Below the pieces are notes generated by a model. It was not told where the DNA came from. It did not search any database and saw only the letters and a list, made by a program, of their open reading frames with translations. Of a stretch of 64,000 bases of DNA, positions 46,668-56,448 are shown in pieces. The translations under genes were made by a program, and so were the position numbers. Numbering within the stretch: position 1 is the first letter of the stretch; each line of letters starts with the position of its first letter. The stretch spans positions 434,001 to 498,000 of the forward strand of contig JAUYTN010000033.1 in the NCBI GenBank assembly GCA_030695205.1, given 5' to 3'. This DNA is from Burkholderiaceae bacterium. Its GTDB lineage: Bacteria > Pseudomonadota > Gammaproteobacteria > Burkholderiales > Burkholderiaceae_C.

Positions 46668-48046
46668 TGGGGGGCTTCCCGGTACTCGACATAAGCGCGT
46701 GCGCGAATGTCCTGCTGCCACTGCAGGTAGGCCTCATCCAGCTTCTGCTCCTTGACGAGCTGGCGAATCTGTTCGCGGCGCTCGCGCTCGGTCAGCTCGA
46801 CACGCCGCCGCTCCTGGACCTGAATCAGGTGAACCCCGAAGCGGGAGACCACGGGTTCGGACAGTTGCCCGGGCGGCAGACTGTTCATGACCTCCTCGAA
46901 CTCGGGCACAAACACACCAGAGGGCACCCAGCCCAGATCGCCGCCCTGCTCGGCAGAACTGTCCTGGCTGTGCGCCTTGGCCAGGTCCGCAAAGTCAGCC
47001 TTGCCGGTGGCGACCTGGCGCCGCCACTCGGCCACGCGGGCCAGCGCGGCCTGCTCGCCAAGCTGGGCAGTGGGTCTGAGCAGGATATGGCGGGCACGGG
47101 TCTGGATGGCGAAGTCATCGGGCATGCCCGCCACCCGCTTGTCCAGCACCTTGAGCACATGGAAACCGGCAGGGCTGCGCACTGGGCCAGCTACCCCCCC
47201 CACAGCCACGGCACGCGTGGCGGACACGAACAGATCGGGGTAACGCTGTGCAGGGCGCAGGCCAAACACGCCACCGGTGGCGCGGTCGGGCGCATCGGAA
47301 TACGCCCTGACCAGGTCAGCAAACTCCTCACCGGCGCGGGCCTTGGCAGCGACCTCCTGGGCACGCTGGCGCAGGGTGTCGATGCGGGCCTCATCGGCCT
47401 GCTCGGGCACAGCCACCAGCACATGGGCCAGGTTGAGCAGCAAGTCGGCCCCAGGGTTGTCCAGCTTTTGCGCCACAAAACGGTCCAGCTCCACCTCGCT
47501 CACCCGCACCCGGGCCTCGACCTCACGCTCACGCAGGCGCTGCAGGGTCAGCTGGCGGCGCAGGTTGTCACGGAATGCCGCCACGCCCAGGCCCTGGGCG
47601 GTGATCCGCTCGTGCATCTGTGCCACGCTGAGCTGGTTTTGCCGGGCGATGTTGGCCTCGGCCTCGTCCAGGGCGGAAGCTTCGATGCGGACACCGCTTT
47701 CAGCCGCGATCTGCAACTGCGCTTTTTCCAGAATCAGCAGCTCCAACACCTCTTTGGCCAGCTCGGACTCTGAGGGCACGGGCGTTCCGCTGCGTTGCAG
47801 CTGCTCCTGCGCCCTGGCCAGGCGGCTGCGCACCTCGTGGTTGGTGATAGGCTCGCTGTTGACCACCGCCACGATGTAATCGGACGACACCGGGGCGCTG
47901 GCGCGTTCCATGGCCATCTGGGCGGTGGCCCCTTGCAGCCGCGATGACGGCTTGAGTCCCTGCGCCTGCACGCCGCTGGCCACCAGCACACAAAACACAG
48001 GCAGCAACCAGGGGCGGGGGTGGAATGGGGTCATGGCAGTCGGCAT
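46664..48046 (-). CDS. surA: periplasmic chaperone/peptidyl-prolyl isomerase SurA
   Basis: 460 aa. Signal peptide [19 protein letters not shown], an N-terminal chaperone module ([21 protein letters not shown]) and two parvulin domains: the first around [16 protein letters not shown], the second from [15 protein letters not shown] through [19 protein letters not shown]. It escorts outer-membrane proteins such as LptD. The ATG at 48046 lies 18 bp after the lptD stop; a TTG at 48061 and an ATG at 48034 are alternatives. Coupled to rsmA. Confidence 0.95.
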   Translation of the reverse strand: MPTAMTPFHPRPWLLPVFCVLVASGVQAQGLKPSSRLQGATAQMAMERASAPVSSDYIVAVVNSEPITNHEVRSRLARAQEQLQRSGTPVPSESELAKEVLELLILEKAQLQIAAESGVRIEASALDEAEANIARQNQLSVAQMHERITAQGLGVAAFRDNLRRQLTLQRLREREVEARVRVSEVELDRFVAQKLDNPGADLLLNLAHVLVAVPEQADEARIDTLRQRAQEVAAKARAGEEFADLVRAYSDAPDRATGGVFGLRPAQRYPDLFVSATRAVAVGGVAGPVRSPAGFHVLKVLDKRVAGMPDDFAIQTRARHILLRPTAQLGEQAALARVAEWRRQVATGKADFADLAKAHSQDSSAEQGGDLGWVPSGVFVPEFEEVMNSLPPGQLSEPVVSRFGVHLIQVQERRRVELTERERREQIRQLVKEQKLDEAYLQWQQDIRARAYVEYREAPQ

Positions 48047-48064
48047 GGATGGGTCAAACAAAAA

Positions 48065-50521
48065 CTATTCGTAGCGGCCAAATCGGCTGGGCACCTGCAC
48101 CTGCTCTTTGAGCGGCATATAGCGCGGCACGTTGTCGCGCAAGGTTTGCAGGGGGTTGGCACCCAGGCGGGTAAAGCCGGTGAACTCCAGCTGAAAGAGC
48201 ACCCGCTGGCTGGCAGCGGCGGCCCCGCGCTGCTGGCTCTCCAGCACAAAACGGCCCAACCAGCAGCCTGCATCATATTCAAGGCCGGCGATCAGATCGA
48301 CGACCTTGCGGTCGGGCACGCTGTAGTTGATGCGACCCACCCCGTACCAGCGCCTGGGCAGTGCCTCGCCAGAGGCTGTGGTTCCCCAGCCCAGCCAATC
48401 CATGGGCCATTGCCAGCCCAGGTCTACCTGCTCGCTGGGCGGTAGCAAGCCACCCGCCCGCTGCAAGCGGTAGGCGGCGCTGAACGCGTGGTAGGGCCTG
48501 GGGTGGTAACGCCCGGTGACAGTGGTCCGTTGGGAACGGCTGGTCTTGGGGTTGAACTGCACCATGCTCTCGAAAGTCCACTGCGGATTCCAGTTGAGGG
48601 TGGTACCCAGCAGGATGTCGCTCAGGCGCTCGGTGACGGGTGCGCCACCGGGCAGGAACACGTTCTGGTCGGCCAGGCGCAGCCGCTGGGCCACCCCCAC
48701 CCGAGCGGACTCGACACCCGTGGCCGGATCGATGAAGCGGGAACTCACCCCCAGGGTGAGCGCATGGGCGTCGGCGATGCGGTCATGGCCGCCAAAGACG
48801 TTGTCGCCCCAGGCGGTGCCGAAGTTGAAATCTTTGGCCGCCGAGTCGTAGTTGGGCAGGGCACTTTGGTCGCGGTACGGGGTGTGCAGGTAAAACGCCC
48901 GAGGCTCCAGGGTTTGCAACATGGAGCGCCCCCACCACGACACCTCACGCTCGAACACCAGGCCGCTGTCCACACTGAGGGTGGGCAGTATCCGCCCCAC
49001 TGAGCGCCGCCCGTCGATGAGCGGTTGGTCAAACTGGTACTGGGTGAGGTGCAGCTGCGCCTTGGGCCGCACAAACCACCCTGGCGCCTGCCAGGGGCGG
49101 CTGATCTGAGCAATGCCCAGCAGGCGGTTGCCATTGAGGTCGGCCAGCAGCGGCGTGACACTGGACGAGCGTGCGGTGGTGAAACGGGTGAGCTGGCCGG
49201 TGAGCGACCAGTCCAGCCCCCCAACCGAGCCCACCTGCTGGTTGGTTTGACCCCAGCGCAGGTCCATCTGCGCCCGGTCGTAGGGGGCGGTGATGGGGGC
49301 CGAAGCGTCTTGCAGGGTTTGCCAGGTGTACAAACCGGCACTCAGGCCCACCGAGCCCAACTGGCCCGACCACACCGCATCGTTGGGCAGCAGTCGCTGC
49401 GTCAGCGCCGGTGAGGTTCGGGGGAAATCGCGCCAGTAGTTGTCGTCGCTAACCCGGTTCAAATTGAGCCGGATACCGCTTCCCACCAGGCCAGACCAGG
49501 GGCTGTGCAGTGCCTGGCTGTGCTGCAGCGCATAGCCCCAGCGCTGGTCGCTGCGCAGGGTGTCGTTGGGCATGTAGTTGCCACGCAGCTGTCCACTGTA
49601 GGTCGGCTGAAGGTAGCGAAACTCGGCACCCAGGTCCACCCCGCGCGAGGTCATGAGGGTAGGGTAGAGCGTGGCATCCAGCTCGGGCGCGATGTTCCAG
49701 TAGTAGGGCAGCGTCACCTCCAGACCGCTGAGGTTGGTGAGGTTGAGCGTTGGCGGCAGCAGGCCAGACTTGCGCTTGTCCGACAGCGGAAAACTCACAT
49801 AGGGCGCGGCCAGCAATGGCACCCCCTTGAAGTACAGCGCACCGCCCGATGCACGGCCCTCTTCCTCGGTGTTGTCCAGCTCCAGGCGGCGGGCGCCCAC
49901 CCACCAGTCGGGCAGCACGCCGGGAGGGGCCTTGCAGGTGGTGTAGGTGGCATCGTGGGCGATGCTGAGGTTTTCTCCCCGAAAGTCCACCCGGCTGGCG
50001 TCGCCCCGTCCGTCGTTGCTCAGCAACTCGTAATGCGGCGCAGTGAAAAAGCCCTCGTAGGTGTCCAGGTTCAGGCGCAGCTCTGGGCCCTCGAACCGGT
50101 TGCCGTTGCGCACCACCGTGGCCTGGCCCGTGGCCTGGGCCTCGTTGCGGGTGTGGTCCAGCTGCAGCCAGTCGGCGCGGATGACGGTGTCGTGGCGACG
50201 CAGCTCGGCCGCCCCCTCCACCACCGTCTGCACCCCCGTCTGGCCGGTGATGCGTTCTCCCGACACGAACGTAGGTGCCGACGCCTTCGCCTCCTCGGGC
50301 AGCTGCTCCAGCAGCATGGCACTGGGCCGGAGCAGCATGGCCCCTTGGGGTGCGGGCTGCTCGGCCTGCGCCCAAGCGCCCGCCGCCCATGCCGCCCACA
50401 CCGGCACCAGCAAGCGCCGAAGCGCCGTCTGCCGCCATGGGGTAGCAGGCACTCGCAGGGTCTGCGCCATGCGAAGCGTGGCCATGGGGCGAAGGGGGTC
50501 GGGGAGGGGGGGAAGGCGCAT
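48065..50521 (-). CDS. lptD: LPS-assembly outer-membrane protein LptD
   Basis: 818 aa. Signal peptide near RRLLVPVWAAWAAGAWAQA, the periplasmic OstA jellyroll (TGQTGVQTVVEGAAELRRHD, DWLQLDHTRNEAQATG) and a large beta-barrel from SFPLSDKRKSGLLPP. It inserts LPS into the outer leaflet with LptE. Only one N-terminal-side Cys (TTCKAPPG) and one C-terminal Cys (DAGCWLG) remain, versus four in E. coli, so a single long-range disulfide is expected. The start may be 50521 or an ATG slightly downstream (50485). It is divergent from amgK, 35 bp apart. Confidence 0.95.
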   Translation of the reverse strand: MRLPPLPDPLRPMATLRMAQTLRVPATPWRQTALRRLLVPVWAAWAAGAWAQAEQPAPQGAMLLRPSAMLLEQLPEEAKASAPTFVSGERITGQTGVQTVVEGAAELRRHDTVIRADWLQLDHTRNEAQATGQATVVRNGNRFEGPELRLNLDTYEGFFTAPHYELLSNDGRGDASRVDFRGENLSIAHDATYTTCKAPPGVLPDWWVGARRLELDNTEEEGRASGGALYFKGVPLLAAPYVSFPLSDKRKSGLLPPTLNLTNLSGLEVTLPYYWNIAPELDATLYPTLMTSRGVDLGAEFRYLQPTYSGQLRGNYMPNDTLRSDQRWGYALQHSQALHSPWSGLVGSGIRLNLNRVSDDNYWRDFPRTSPALTQRLLPNDAVWSGQLGSVGLSAGLYTWQTLQDASAPITAPYDRAQMDLRWGQTNQQVGSVGGLDWSLTGQLTRFTTARSSSVTPLLADLNGNRLLGIAQISRPWQAPGWFVRPKAQLHLTQYQFDQPLIDGRRSVGRILPTLSVDSGLVFEREVSWWGRSMLQTLEPRAFYLHTPYRDQSALPNYDSAAKDFNFGTAWGDNVFGGHDRIADAHALTLGVSSRFIDPATGVESARVGVAQRLRLADQNVFLPGGAPVTERLSDILLGTTLNWNPQWTFESMVQFNPKTSRSQRTTVTGRYHPRPYHAFSAAYRLQRAGGLLPPSEQVDLGWQWPMDWLGWGTTASGEALPRRWYGVGRINYSVPDRKVVDLIAGLEYDAGCWLGRFVLESQQRGAAAASQRVLFQLEFTGFTRLGANPLQTLRDNVPRYMPLKEQVQVPSRFGRYE

Positions 50522-50556
50522 TTGTAGAATCCGGCCGCATTATCGTATGCTGGCCC

Positions 50557-51741
50557 ATGCCACCCATGACCACGTCCCTCCCCCCTTCCAGCCCTCCTGC
50601 CAGCCCCCGTGCGGGCCATCCTGCAGGGACATCACCCACCGCCCTCCCGGCCAAGGACACCGCCCTGACATGGGCAGACCCAGCCCGGGCACAGGCTTTC
50701 CATGACTGGCTGCACGGCCTGACCCCCACCCACGGCCTGCAGCCCGAGACGGTGCGGCTGGCGTCGGCCGATGCCAGCTTTCGGCGCTACCTGCGGGTGG
50801 ACGCGGCCGACGGCGGCTCCCGCATCGTGATGGACGCCCCCCCGGCCCAGGAAAACTGCCGCCCCTTTGTGCAAGTGGCCCAACTCATGGCCGCCGCGGG
50901 GCTGCGTGTGCCCGAGGTTCTGGCGTGGGACGAGGCTGCCGGCTTCATGCTGCTGACCGACCTGGGCCATCAGACCCTGATGGACGTGCTGGACACCACC
51001 CAGCCCAGCGCCAACCTGCCCCTGTACAAAGACGCCATCGCCGCACTGCTGGCCTGGCAGACCGCCAGCCGCCCCGGTGTGCTGCCCGCCTACGACGAGG
51101 CTCTGCTGCAGCGTGAGCTGCGGCTGTTTCCCGATTGGTACCTGGCCCAGCACAAAGGCCTGACCCTGAGTCCCGCCCAGCAAGCCACGGTGGACAAAGC
51201 CTTTGCCAGCATCGTGGCCCGCAACCTGGCTGGCCCACAGGTGTTTGTGCACCGCGACTTCATGCCTCGCAACCTCATGGCCCCAGTTCCCGGCTTCAGC
51301 CCCGCCACGCCTGCGCAGGCACTGGGTGTGCTGGACTTTCAGGACGCGGTGTACGGCCCCATCACCTACGACGTGGCCAGCCTGATGCGCGACGCCTTCC
51401 TGACCTGGGAAGAAGACTTTGTGCTGGAAGTGACCATCCGCTACTGGGAGCAAGCGCGCCGCCTCGGGCTGCTCGACTTCGACGGCTGGAGCGAAGACTT
51501 TGGCGCGTTTTACCGGGCGGTGGAATGGATGGGCCTGCAGCGCCACCTGAAGGTGCTGGGCATTTTTGCCCGGCTCACGCTGCGCGACGGCAAGCCCAAG
51601 TACCTGGCCGACACGCCGCGCTTCGTTCACTATGTGCGCAACACCGCCAACCGCTACCGCGAACTCGGTCCTTTCCTGAAGGTAATCGACGAGGTGGAAA
51701 ACCTGCAGGCAGCCAGCGGCTTTGCCTATGGTCGGATGTGA
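50557..51741 (+). CDS. amgK: anomeric N-acetylmuramate/N-acetylglucosamine kinase (AmgK-like)
   Basis: 394 aa. After a Pro/Ser/Ala-rich leader of ~40 residues, the APH-type kinase shows SADASFRRYLRV, DAPPAQENCRPF, the catalytic VHRDFMPRNLM and LDFQDAVYGPITYDVASL. In Pseudomonas amgK lies beside lptD and is followed by murU, the uridylyltransferase of peptidoglycan recycling. Here the next gene is rsmE, so murU must be elsewhere or absent. Start at 50557 or the second ATG at 50566. Confidence 0.88.
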   Translation: MPPMTTSLPPSSPPASPRAGHPAGTSPTALPAKDTALTWADPARAQAFHDWLHGLTPTHGLQPETVRLASADASFRRYLRVDAADGGSRIVMDAPPAQENCRPFVQVAQLMAAAGLRVPEVLAWDEAAGFMLLTDLGHQTLMDVLDTTQPSANLPLYKDAIAALLAWQTASRPGVLPAYDEALLQRELRLFPDWYLAQHKGLTLSPAQQATVDKAFASIVARNLAGPQVFVHRDFMPRNLMAPVPGFSPATPAQALGVLDFQDAVYGPITYDVASLMRDAFLTWEEDFVLEVTIRYWEQARRLGLLDFDGWSEDFGAFYRAVEWMGLQRHLKVLGIFARLTLRDGKPKYLADTPRFVHYVRNTANRYRELGPFLKVIDEVENLQAASGFAYGRM

Positions 51742-51752
51742 TGCGGCAACAC

Positions 51753-51817
51753 AAATTTCAAGCCTTTTTAGCCTTTTGCGCTTCAAATACATAAATAGTT
51801 CGCTATTGATAGCATAC
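51753..51817 (-). repeat. dispersed AT-rich element, copy before rsmE
   Basis: On the minus strand ATAGC (51806-51802), 18 nt, AAGCG (51783-51779). Arms AATAG / CTATT around TTCG (51794-51807). It fills the amgK-rsmE gap and ends 3 bp before the rsmE start codon. Confidence 0.77.
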
Positions 51818-51819
51818 AA

Positions 51820-52596
51820 ATGCCCCGCTTCCACTGCCCCCTGCCGCTGACCATCGGCGACGAGTTGGCGCTGCCCGCCAACGCCGCCCGGCATGTGCAG
51901 GTGCTGCGCATGCAACCCGGCATGGCGCTGACCCTGTTCAACGGCGAAGGCGGCGAATTCGAGGCCGAGGTCCTGCGCATGGGCCGCAGCGATGTGGTGG
52001 TGCGCATCCACCGCCACCTGACCCTGGAGCGCGAGGCCACCCGCCCGGTGCACCTGGCGGTGGGCATGCCCGCCAACGACCGCATGGACTGGCTGGTTGA
52101 AAAAGCCACCGAGCTGGGCGTGGCCAGCATCCGCCCGCTGGTCACCGCCCACACCGTGCTGCGCCTCAAGGGCGAGCGCGCCGAGAAAAAGCAGGCCCAC
52201 TGGCAGTCGGTGGCGGTGGCCGCCTGCGAACAGTGTGGCCGCAACCGGGTACCCACCATCCACCCGGTGACCGATGTCAGCGACTGGCTGGCCCTGGCGG
52301 CGGTACAGCCCGGCCCCGACGACAGCGCAGCCCTGCGGGTGGTGCTGTCGCTGGCCCCTGGCACCCAGGCCCTGGCACATGCGCTGCACAGCCACCCCAA
52401 CCCGCCAGGCGCAGCGGCTGCGATAACCCCAACTGCACCTCTGCTGTGCCTGAGTGGCCCTGAGGGCGGCCTCTCGCCCGCGGAAGACGCGGCGGCGCGT
52501 GCCGCAGGCTGGCTGCCTGTGCATCTGGGCGCGCGCGTGCTGCGCGCAGAAACCGCCGCCCTGGCCGCCCTGGTGCTGGCAACGCTGCACCCCTGA
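51820..52596 (+). CDS. rsmE: 16S rRNA (U1498-N3)-methyltransferase
   Basis: 258 aa. N-terminal PUA-like part (RHVQVLRMQPGMALTLFNGE), then the SPOUT knot: VEKATELGVASIRPLVT, ACEQCGRNRVPTI, LCLSGPEGGLSPAE and LGARVLRAETAALAAL, the SAM-binding loops. The ATG at 51820 gives MPRFHCP; no strong ribosome-binding site is visible because the preceding bases belong to the repeat. Confidence 0.95.
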   Translation: MPRFHCPLPLTIGDELALPANAARHVQVLRMQPGMALTLFNGEGGEFEAEVLRMGRSDVVVRIHRHLTLEREATRPVHLAVGMPANDRMDWLVEKATELGVASIRPLVTAHTVLRLKGERAEKKQAHWQSVAVAACEQCGRNRVPTIHPVTDVSDWLALAAVQPGPDDSAALRVVLSLAPGTQALAHALHSHPNPPGAAAAITPTAPLLCLSGPEGGLSPAEDAAARAAGWLPVHLGARVLRAETAALAALVLATLHP

Positions 52597-52652
52597 CGCC
52601 ACAGCACACCCTGACCACACACCCTTGGCAACAAGGGTATAACCGCCCGCTT

Positions 52653-53840
52653 ATGAACAAACACCTCTGGCTACTGGCTGCGGCACAAGGCCTGTTTCTG
52701 ACCAACAACGTCACCTTCATCGCCATCAATGGTCTGGTCGGCCTGAGCATGGCGCCGCTGGGCTGGATGGCGACGCTGCCCGTCATGGGCTATGTGGTGG
52801 GCGGGGCCCTGTCCACCGGGCTGGTGGCCAAAACCCAATCGCGCTGGGGGCGCAAGGTGTCGTTCCAGCTCGGCCTGCTGGTGGCGCTGCTGTCGGCCCT
52901 GCTGGCGGCATGGGCGGTGGCCAGCCACAACTTCTGGCTGCTGGTCACCGCAACCGTGGTGGCCGGTTACTACAGCGCCAACGGCCAGCTGTACCGCTTT
53001 GCCGCTGCCGAACTGGCGCTGCCGGCGTTTCGAGAGAAAGCCGTGTCGCTGGTTCTGGCCGGGGGACTGATTGGCGCGGTAGCCGGCCCCAACCTCGCCA
53101 GCCACACCCGCACACTCACCGAGGTGCCCTTTATGGGCGCCTACCTCGCGCTGGCGGGCGTGGCCTTGCTCGCCATGCTGGTCATGGCAGGGGTGACATT
53201 CCCGCCCCAGGCGGCCAAACCGAAGCTGGCCGACGGCAAGGACGACCATGGTCGCCCCTTGGGCGTGCTGATGCGCCAGCCGGTGTTTGTGGTCGCCGCC
53301 GGTGCCGCTGCGCTGAGCTACGGGGTGATGAATCTGCTGATGGCCGCCACCCCGCTGGCCATGCAGGTGTGCGGCTTTCCCTTCGATGACGCGGCACTGG
53401 TGCTGGAGTGGCACGTCATTGGCATGTTCGCGCCGGGGTTCTTCACCGGCCACCTCATCAAACGCTGGGGGGTGTTGCCCATCATGGGTGTGGGTGTGGC
53501 CCTGAACGCACTGTGCATTGCCATTGCGCTGTCCGGGCAGGACCTGCACCAGTTTCTGGTGGCGCTGTTCCTGCTGGGGGTGGGCTGGAATTTTCTGTTC
53601 ACCGGCAGCACCACCCTGGCCCTGCAGGCCTACCGGCCCGAAGAGAAAGACCGCGCGCAGGCGGCCATCAATTTCTGCGTGTTCGCCACCATGGCCGTCA
53701 GCTCCTTTGCATCGGGCGCGTTGGTGACCACCCAGGGCTGGATGTGGCTGAACATCGGCTCGCTGGTGCCCGTCGCCCTCACAGGCCTGGGGCTGGCCTG
53801 GCTGGGCTGGAAGCGCCAGGCCCACCCGCAACAGCGCTGA
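52653..53840 (+). CDS. MFS transporter
   Basis: 395 aa with about 12 hydrophobic segments. N-terminus MNKHLWLLAAAQGLFLTNN; the motif-A equivalent is GLVAKTQSRWGRKVSFQ. YYSANGQLYRFAAAEL and the paired second half (GHLIKRWGVLPIMGVG) support a major-facilitator fold of the type often named YfcJ/YcaD-like. The substrate is not predictable. It lies 56 bp after rsmE. Confidence 0.85.
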   Translation: MNKHLWLLAAAQGLFLTNNVTFIAINGLVGLSMAPLGWMATLPVMGYVVGGALSTGLVAKTQSRWGRKVSFQLGLLVALLSALLAAWAVASHNFWLLVTATVVAGYYSANGQLYRFAAAELALPAFREKAVSLVLAGGLIGAVAGPNLASHTRTLTEVPFMGAYLALAGVALLAMLVMAGVTFPPQAAKPKLADGKDDHGRPLGVLMRQPVFVVAAGAAALSYGVMNLLMAATPLAMQVCGFPFDDAALVLEWHVIGMFAPGFFTGHLIKRWGVLPIMGVGVALNALCIAIALSGQDLHQFLVALFLLGVGWNFLFTGSTTLALQAYRPEEKDRAQAAINFCVFATMAVSSFASGALVTTQGWMWLNIGSLVPVALTGLGLAWLGWKRQAHPQQR

Positions 53841-53884
53841 GCCACCCGGCAAGCCCGTCCCGCCCCCACCCAGCCACCACAGAC

Positions 53885-54823
53885 TCAGCGCGGTGGGGGG
53901 CGCTGTGCCGGTGCAGGCACACCGGGCACGTGGGAAGCGCTGGCCAACTCGGTCAACCAGGCCAGCAGGCGGGCGATGGCAGCGCCGCGCTCCACATCGT
54001 TGAACACCTCGTGGCGCGAATGGCCAAAAGCCTGCACCTGCAGCCGCTGCGAAGGTGCTTGGCGGGTCAACTCCTCGCAGCCCGCCGGGTCCACGATGGC
54101 ATCGGCTGAGGCGTACATCAGCAAGGTGGGCGTGGGCCAGCGGTGGGCCTGGCGCAGCACCTCCTCACCACCCGTGACCAAGGCATGGGCCAGGCGCCAG
54201 GAGAGGCGGTCGTGGACCAGCGGGTCGGCCCTGTAGGCCATGACCACCGGCGCGAGCTGCGACAGCTCGACCGCATCCAGCCCATGGCCTATGGTCAGGT
54301 GGGGCCACCAGCGTGCCAGCACCGGCAGCAGCACACGCTGCCAGGCCGGCACGCGCACGCGCAGGGCGGGTGAGGACAGCACCAGGCCTGCCACCAAGCG
54401 CTGCACGGACCCCAGCGGGTCGCGCACCAGCCACTGGGCGGCCACCAGCCCACCCAGGCTGTGGCCCAGCACCACCAGGGGCAGCCCGTGGGTGGCGCAC
54501 AAGCTGTCGTGGGTGTCCTCCACCACTGCCTGCAGGTCCAGCAGCAGTGCATCGGCCTGCGGCAGACAACCCCGTGGCCCCGCCGACTCGCCATGGCCGC
54601 GCTGGTCGTAGGCGCGCACAGCAACGCCCTGCGCCGCCAGCGCCTGGGCCAGTGGGTCGTAGCGCCAGGCGTGCTCGCCCAGGCCGTGGCACACCAGCAC
54701 CACCGCCCGGGTGGCATGTGGGGCGGGCACAGGCCAATCGAACAGGGCCAGTATGTGACCGTCGTAGGTGGTGAAGGGTGCGTGCGCCACCTCCGACGGC
54801 GCACTGGTATGGGCGGGTTGCAT
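53885..54823 (-). CDS. alpha/beta hydrolase (monoglyceride lipase/lysophospholipase type)
   Basis: 312 aa. The oxyanion segment VCHGLGEHAWRYDPLAQALA, the AYDQRGHGESAGPRG strand, the nucleophile elbow LGHSLGG, and the late catalytic SADAIVDPAG and HSRHEVFNDVER match the hydrolase_4 group. No signal peptide is visible. The ATG at 54823 is the first in the conserved frame; the open frame extends far upstream but over the M20 gene on the same strand in another phase. The M20 gene ends 29 bp upstream. Confidence 0.88.
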   Translation of the reverse strand: MQPAHTSAPSEVAHAPFTTYDGHILALFDWPVPAPHATRAVVLVCHGLGEHAWRYDPLAQALAAQGVAVRAYDQRGHGESAGPRGCLPQADALLLDLQAVVEDTHDSLCATHGLPLVVLGHSLGGLVAAQWLVRDPLGSVQRLVAGLVLSSPALRVRVPAWQRVLLPVLARWWPHLTIGHGLDAVELSQLAPVVMAYRADPLVHDRLSWRLAHALVTGGEEVLRQAHRWPTPTLLMYASADAIVDPAGCEELTRQAPSQRLQVQAFGHSRHEVFNDVERGAAIARLLAWLTELASASHVPGVPAPAQRPPPR

Positions 54824-54852
54824 GCGCGGACTGGGCAAGGCGCTCGGTCCGT

Positions 54853-56385
54853 TCAGGGCATGGCAGCCACCACCTGGGCCACCGCAGCGGTCAGGCGCTG
54901 GGCGTACGGCAGGTGCAAAAACTCGTTGGGGCCATGGGCGTTGCTTTGCGGACCTAGCACACCACAGACCATCATCTGCGCCCGGGGAAAGCCCTGACTG
55001 AGGAGGTTCATGAGGGGAATCGTTCCACCTTGCCCGATGGTGCCGTAGCCCACCCCAAACTGCGCCAGCGACGCTGCCTGCAGCGCCTGGTGAAACCAGG
55101 GGGCGGTGTCGGGCGCGTTCCAGCCAGTGGCGCTGCTGCCACTCTCGAAGGTGACCCTGGCCTGGTAGGGCGCGTTGTCTTCGAGCAAGGCCTTGAGCGA
55201 TTGCACCGCCAGCGCGGCATCGACCAGAGGCGGCAGCCGCAGGCTGAGCTTGAAGGCGGTGTAGGGGCGCAACACATTGCCCGCGTCCTGCAGGGACGGC
55301 AGACCTTCGGCTCCGGTGACCGACAGGGTAGGTCGCCAGGTGCGGTTGAGCAGGGCCTGCACCGGGTCGGCGGTGGTGGGCAGCACAAAGGCACTGGAGC
55401 CGCCGCAGTCGGCATGGGCCCACGGAAACCGCTGGACGATGGTGTCGCCCAGGATGGCTGCGGTGGCGTGCGCCTGCGCCAGGCGCTCGGGCGGTACCTC
55501 GCAGTGGAAGCGCTCGGGCAGCAAGCGCCCGGTGGCGCTGTCCTCCAGCCGGTCGAGCACCTGGCGCATGATGCGAAAGCTCGACGGCACCACGCCCGAT
55601 GCGTCACCCGAATGCACCCCTTCGGTCAGCACCTCGACCTTGAGCACGCCGCTGGCCATGCCGCGCAGGCTGGTGGTGAGCCAGAGCTGATCGTAGTTGC
55701 CCGCGCCGCTGTCCAGGCAAATGACCAGGCCGACATCGCCCAGGCGGTTGTTCCCCGGCGCACGCAGGACGTCGATGGTGGGCAGCAAGTCGGCCGAGCC
55801 GCTTTCTTCGCAGGTTTCGATCAGCCCGACGATGCGCGGGTGCGCCACCCCCTGTGCCTGCAGGGCCTGGATGCTGGCTATGGCGGCGTATACCGCGTAG
55901 CCGTCGTCGGCACCACCACGCCCGTAGAGGCGGTCGGCGTCGACCACCGGCGTCCAGGGGCCCAGGCCGCTGCGCCACCCCGAAAACTCGGGCTGCTTGT
56001 CCAGGTGGCCGTACATCAGCACGGTCTGGCCGCTGCCCGCCGCTGGGGAGCGGTCGGCATCGGTGCCAGCACTGGCGGGTATTTCAAAGAACAAAACAGG
56101 CGTTCTCGCTTGACCTGTATGGGTTTTCAGCTGCAGTATTTCAATCGTCAAACCAGGCACCCGCTGGGCCTGCACCCACTCTGCAGCCGACTGAACCACC
56201 CGATGCAGGTGGCCCTGGGCCACCCAGTCGGGGGCAAACATGGGGGATTTGGCGGGCACCTCTATGTAGCGGCGCAGCGCCGGAACGATGTGTTCGCGCC
56301 AGCTGCCTGCGGTGTGGGTGGCCAGTGCCTGGGTGTCGATGTGTGCCATGGCGGCAGCGGTGGTGTCGTTGAGGCGGTCGTTCAT
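54853..56385 (-). CDS. M20-family metallopeptidase (dipeptidase-like)
   Basis: 510 aa. The metal-binding motifs are MYGHLDKQPE, YGRGGADDGYAVYA and ETCEESGS (catalytic Glu), with a dimerisation domain between and HGPNEFLHLPYA near the end. It hydrolyses dipeptides or acylated amino acids in the cytosol. Residues ~83-105 (EILQLKTHTGQARTPVLFFE) contain an AT-rich stretch, where relatives usually read straight from EI.RL to GRTPVLF; this coincides with a degenerate copy of the dispersed repeat. Start ATG at 56385, or 56349 (MAHIDT). Confidence 0.88.
   Translation of the reverse strand: MNDRLNDTTAAAMAHIDTQALATHTAGSWREHIVPALRRYIEVPAKSPMFAPDWVAQGHLHRVVQSAAEWVQAQRVPGLTIEILQLKTHTGQARTPVLFFEIPASAGTDADRSPAAGSGQTVLMYGHLDKQPEFSGWRSGLGPWTPVVDADRLYGRGGADDGYAVYAAIASIQALQAQGVAHPRIVGLIETCEESGSADLLPTIDVLRAPGNNRLGDVGLVICLDSGAGNYDQLWLTTSLRGMASGVLKVEVLTEGVHSGDASGVVPSSFRIMRQVLDRLEDSATGRLLPERFHCEVPPERLAQAHATAAILGDTIVQRFPWAHADCGGSSAFVLPTTADPVQALLNRTWRPTLSVTGAEGLPSLQDAGNVLRPYTAFKLSLRLPPLVDAALAVQSLKALLEDNAPYQARVTFESGSSATGWNAPDTAPWFHQALQAASLAQFGVGYGTIGQGGTIPLMNLLSQGFPRAQMMVCGVLGPQSNAHGPNEFLHLPYAQRLTAAVAQVVAAMP
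56083..56150 (-). repeat. dispersed AT-rich element, degenerate copy inside M20 gene
   Basis: On the minus strand GCAGC (56134-56130), 18 nt, AAGCG (56111-56107), flanked by AT-rich sequence. The interior resembles the copy after the SPFH gene (both have CCATA at the same offset). It is read in frame as part of the peptidase. Confidence 0.5.
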
Positions 56386-56448
56386 GGGGCAGGTTTGGAA
56401 AGAGTAGGTCAAGCAAAACAGCCGTTGGCCAAGGCACACAAAGCCGGG

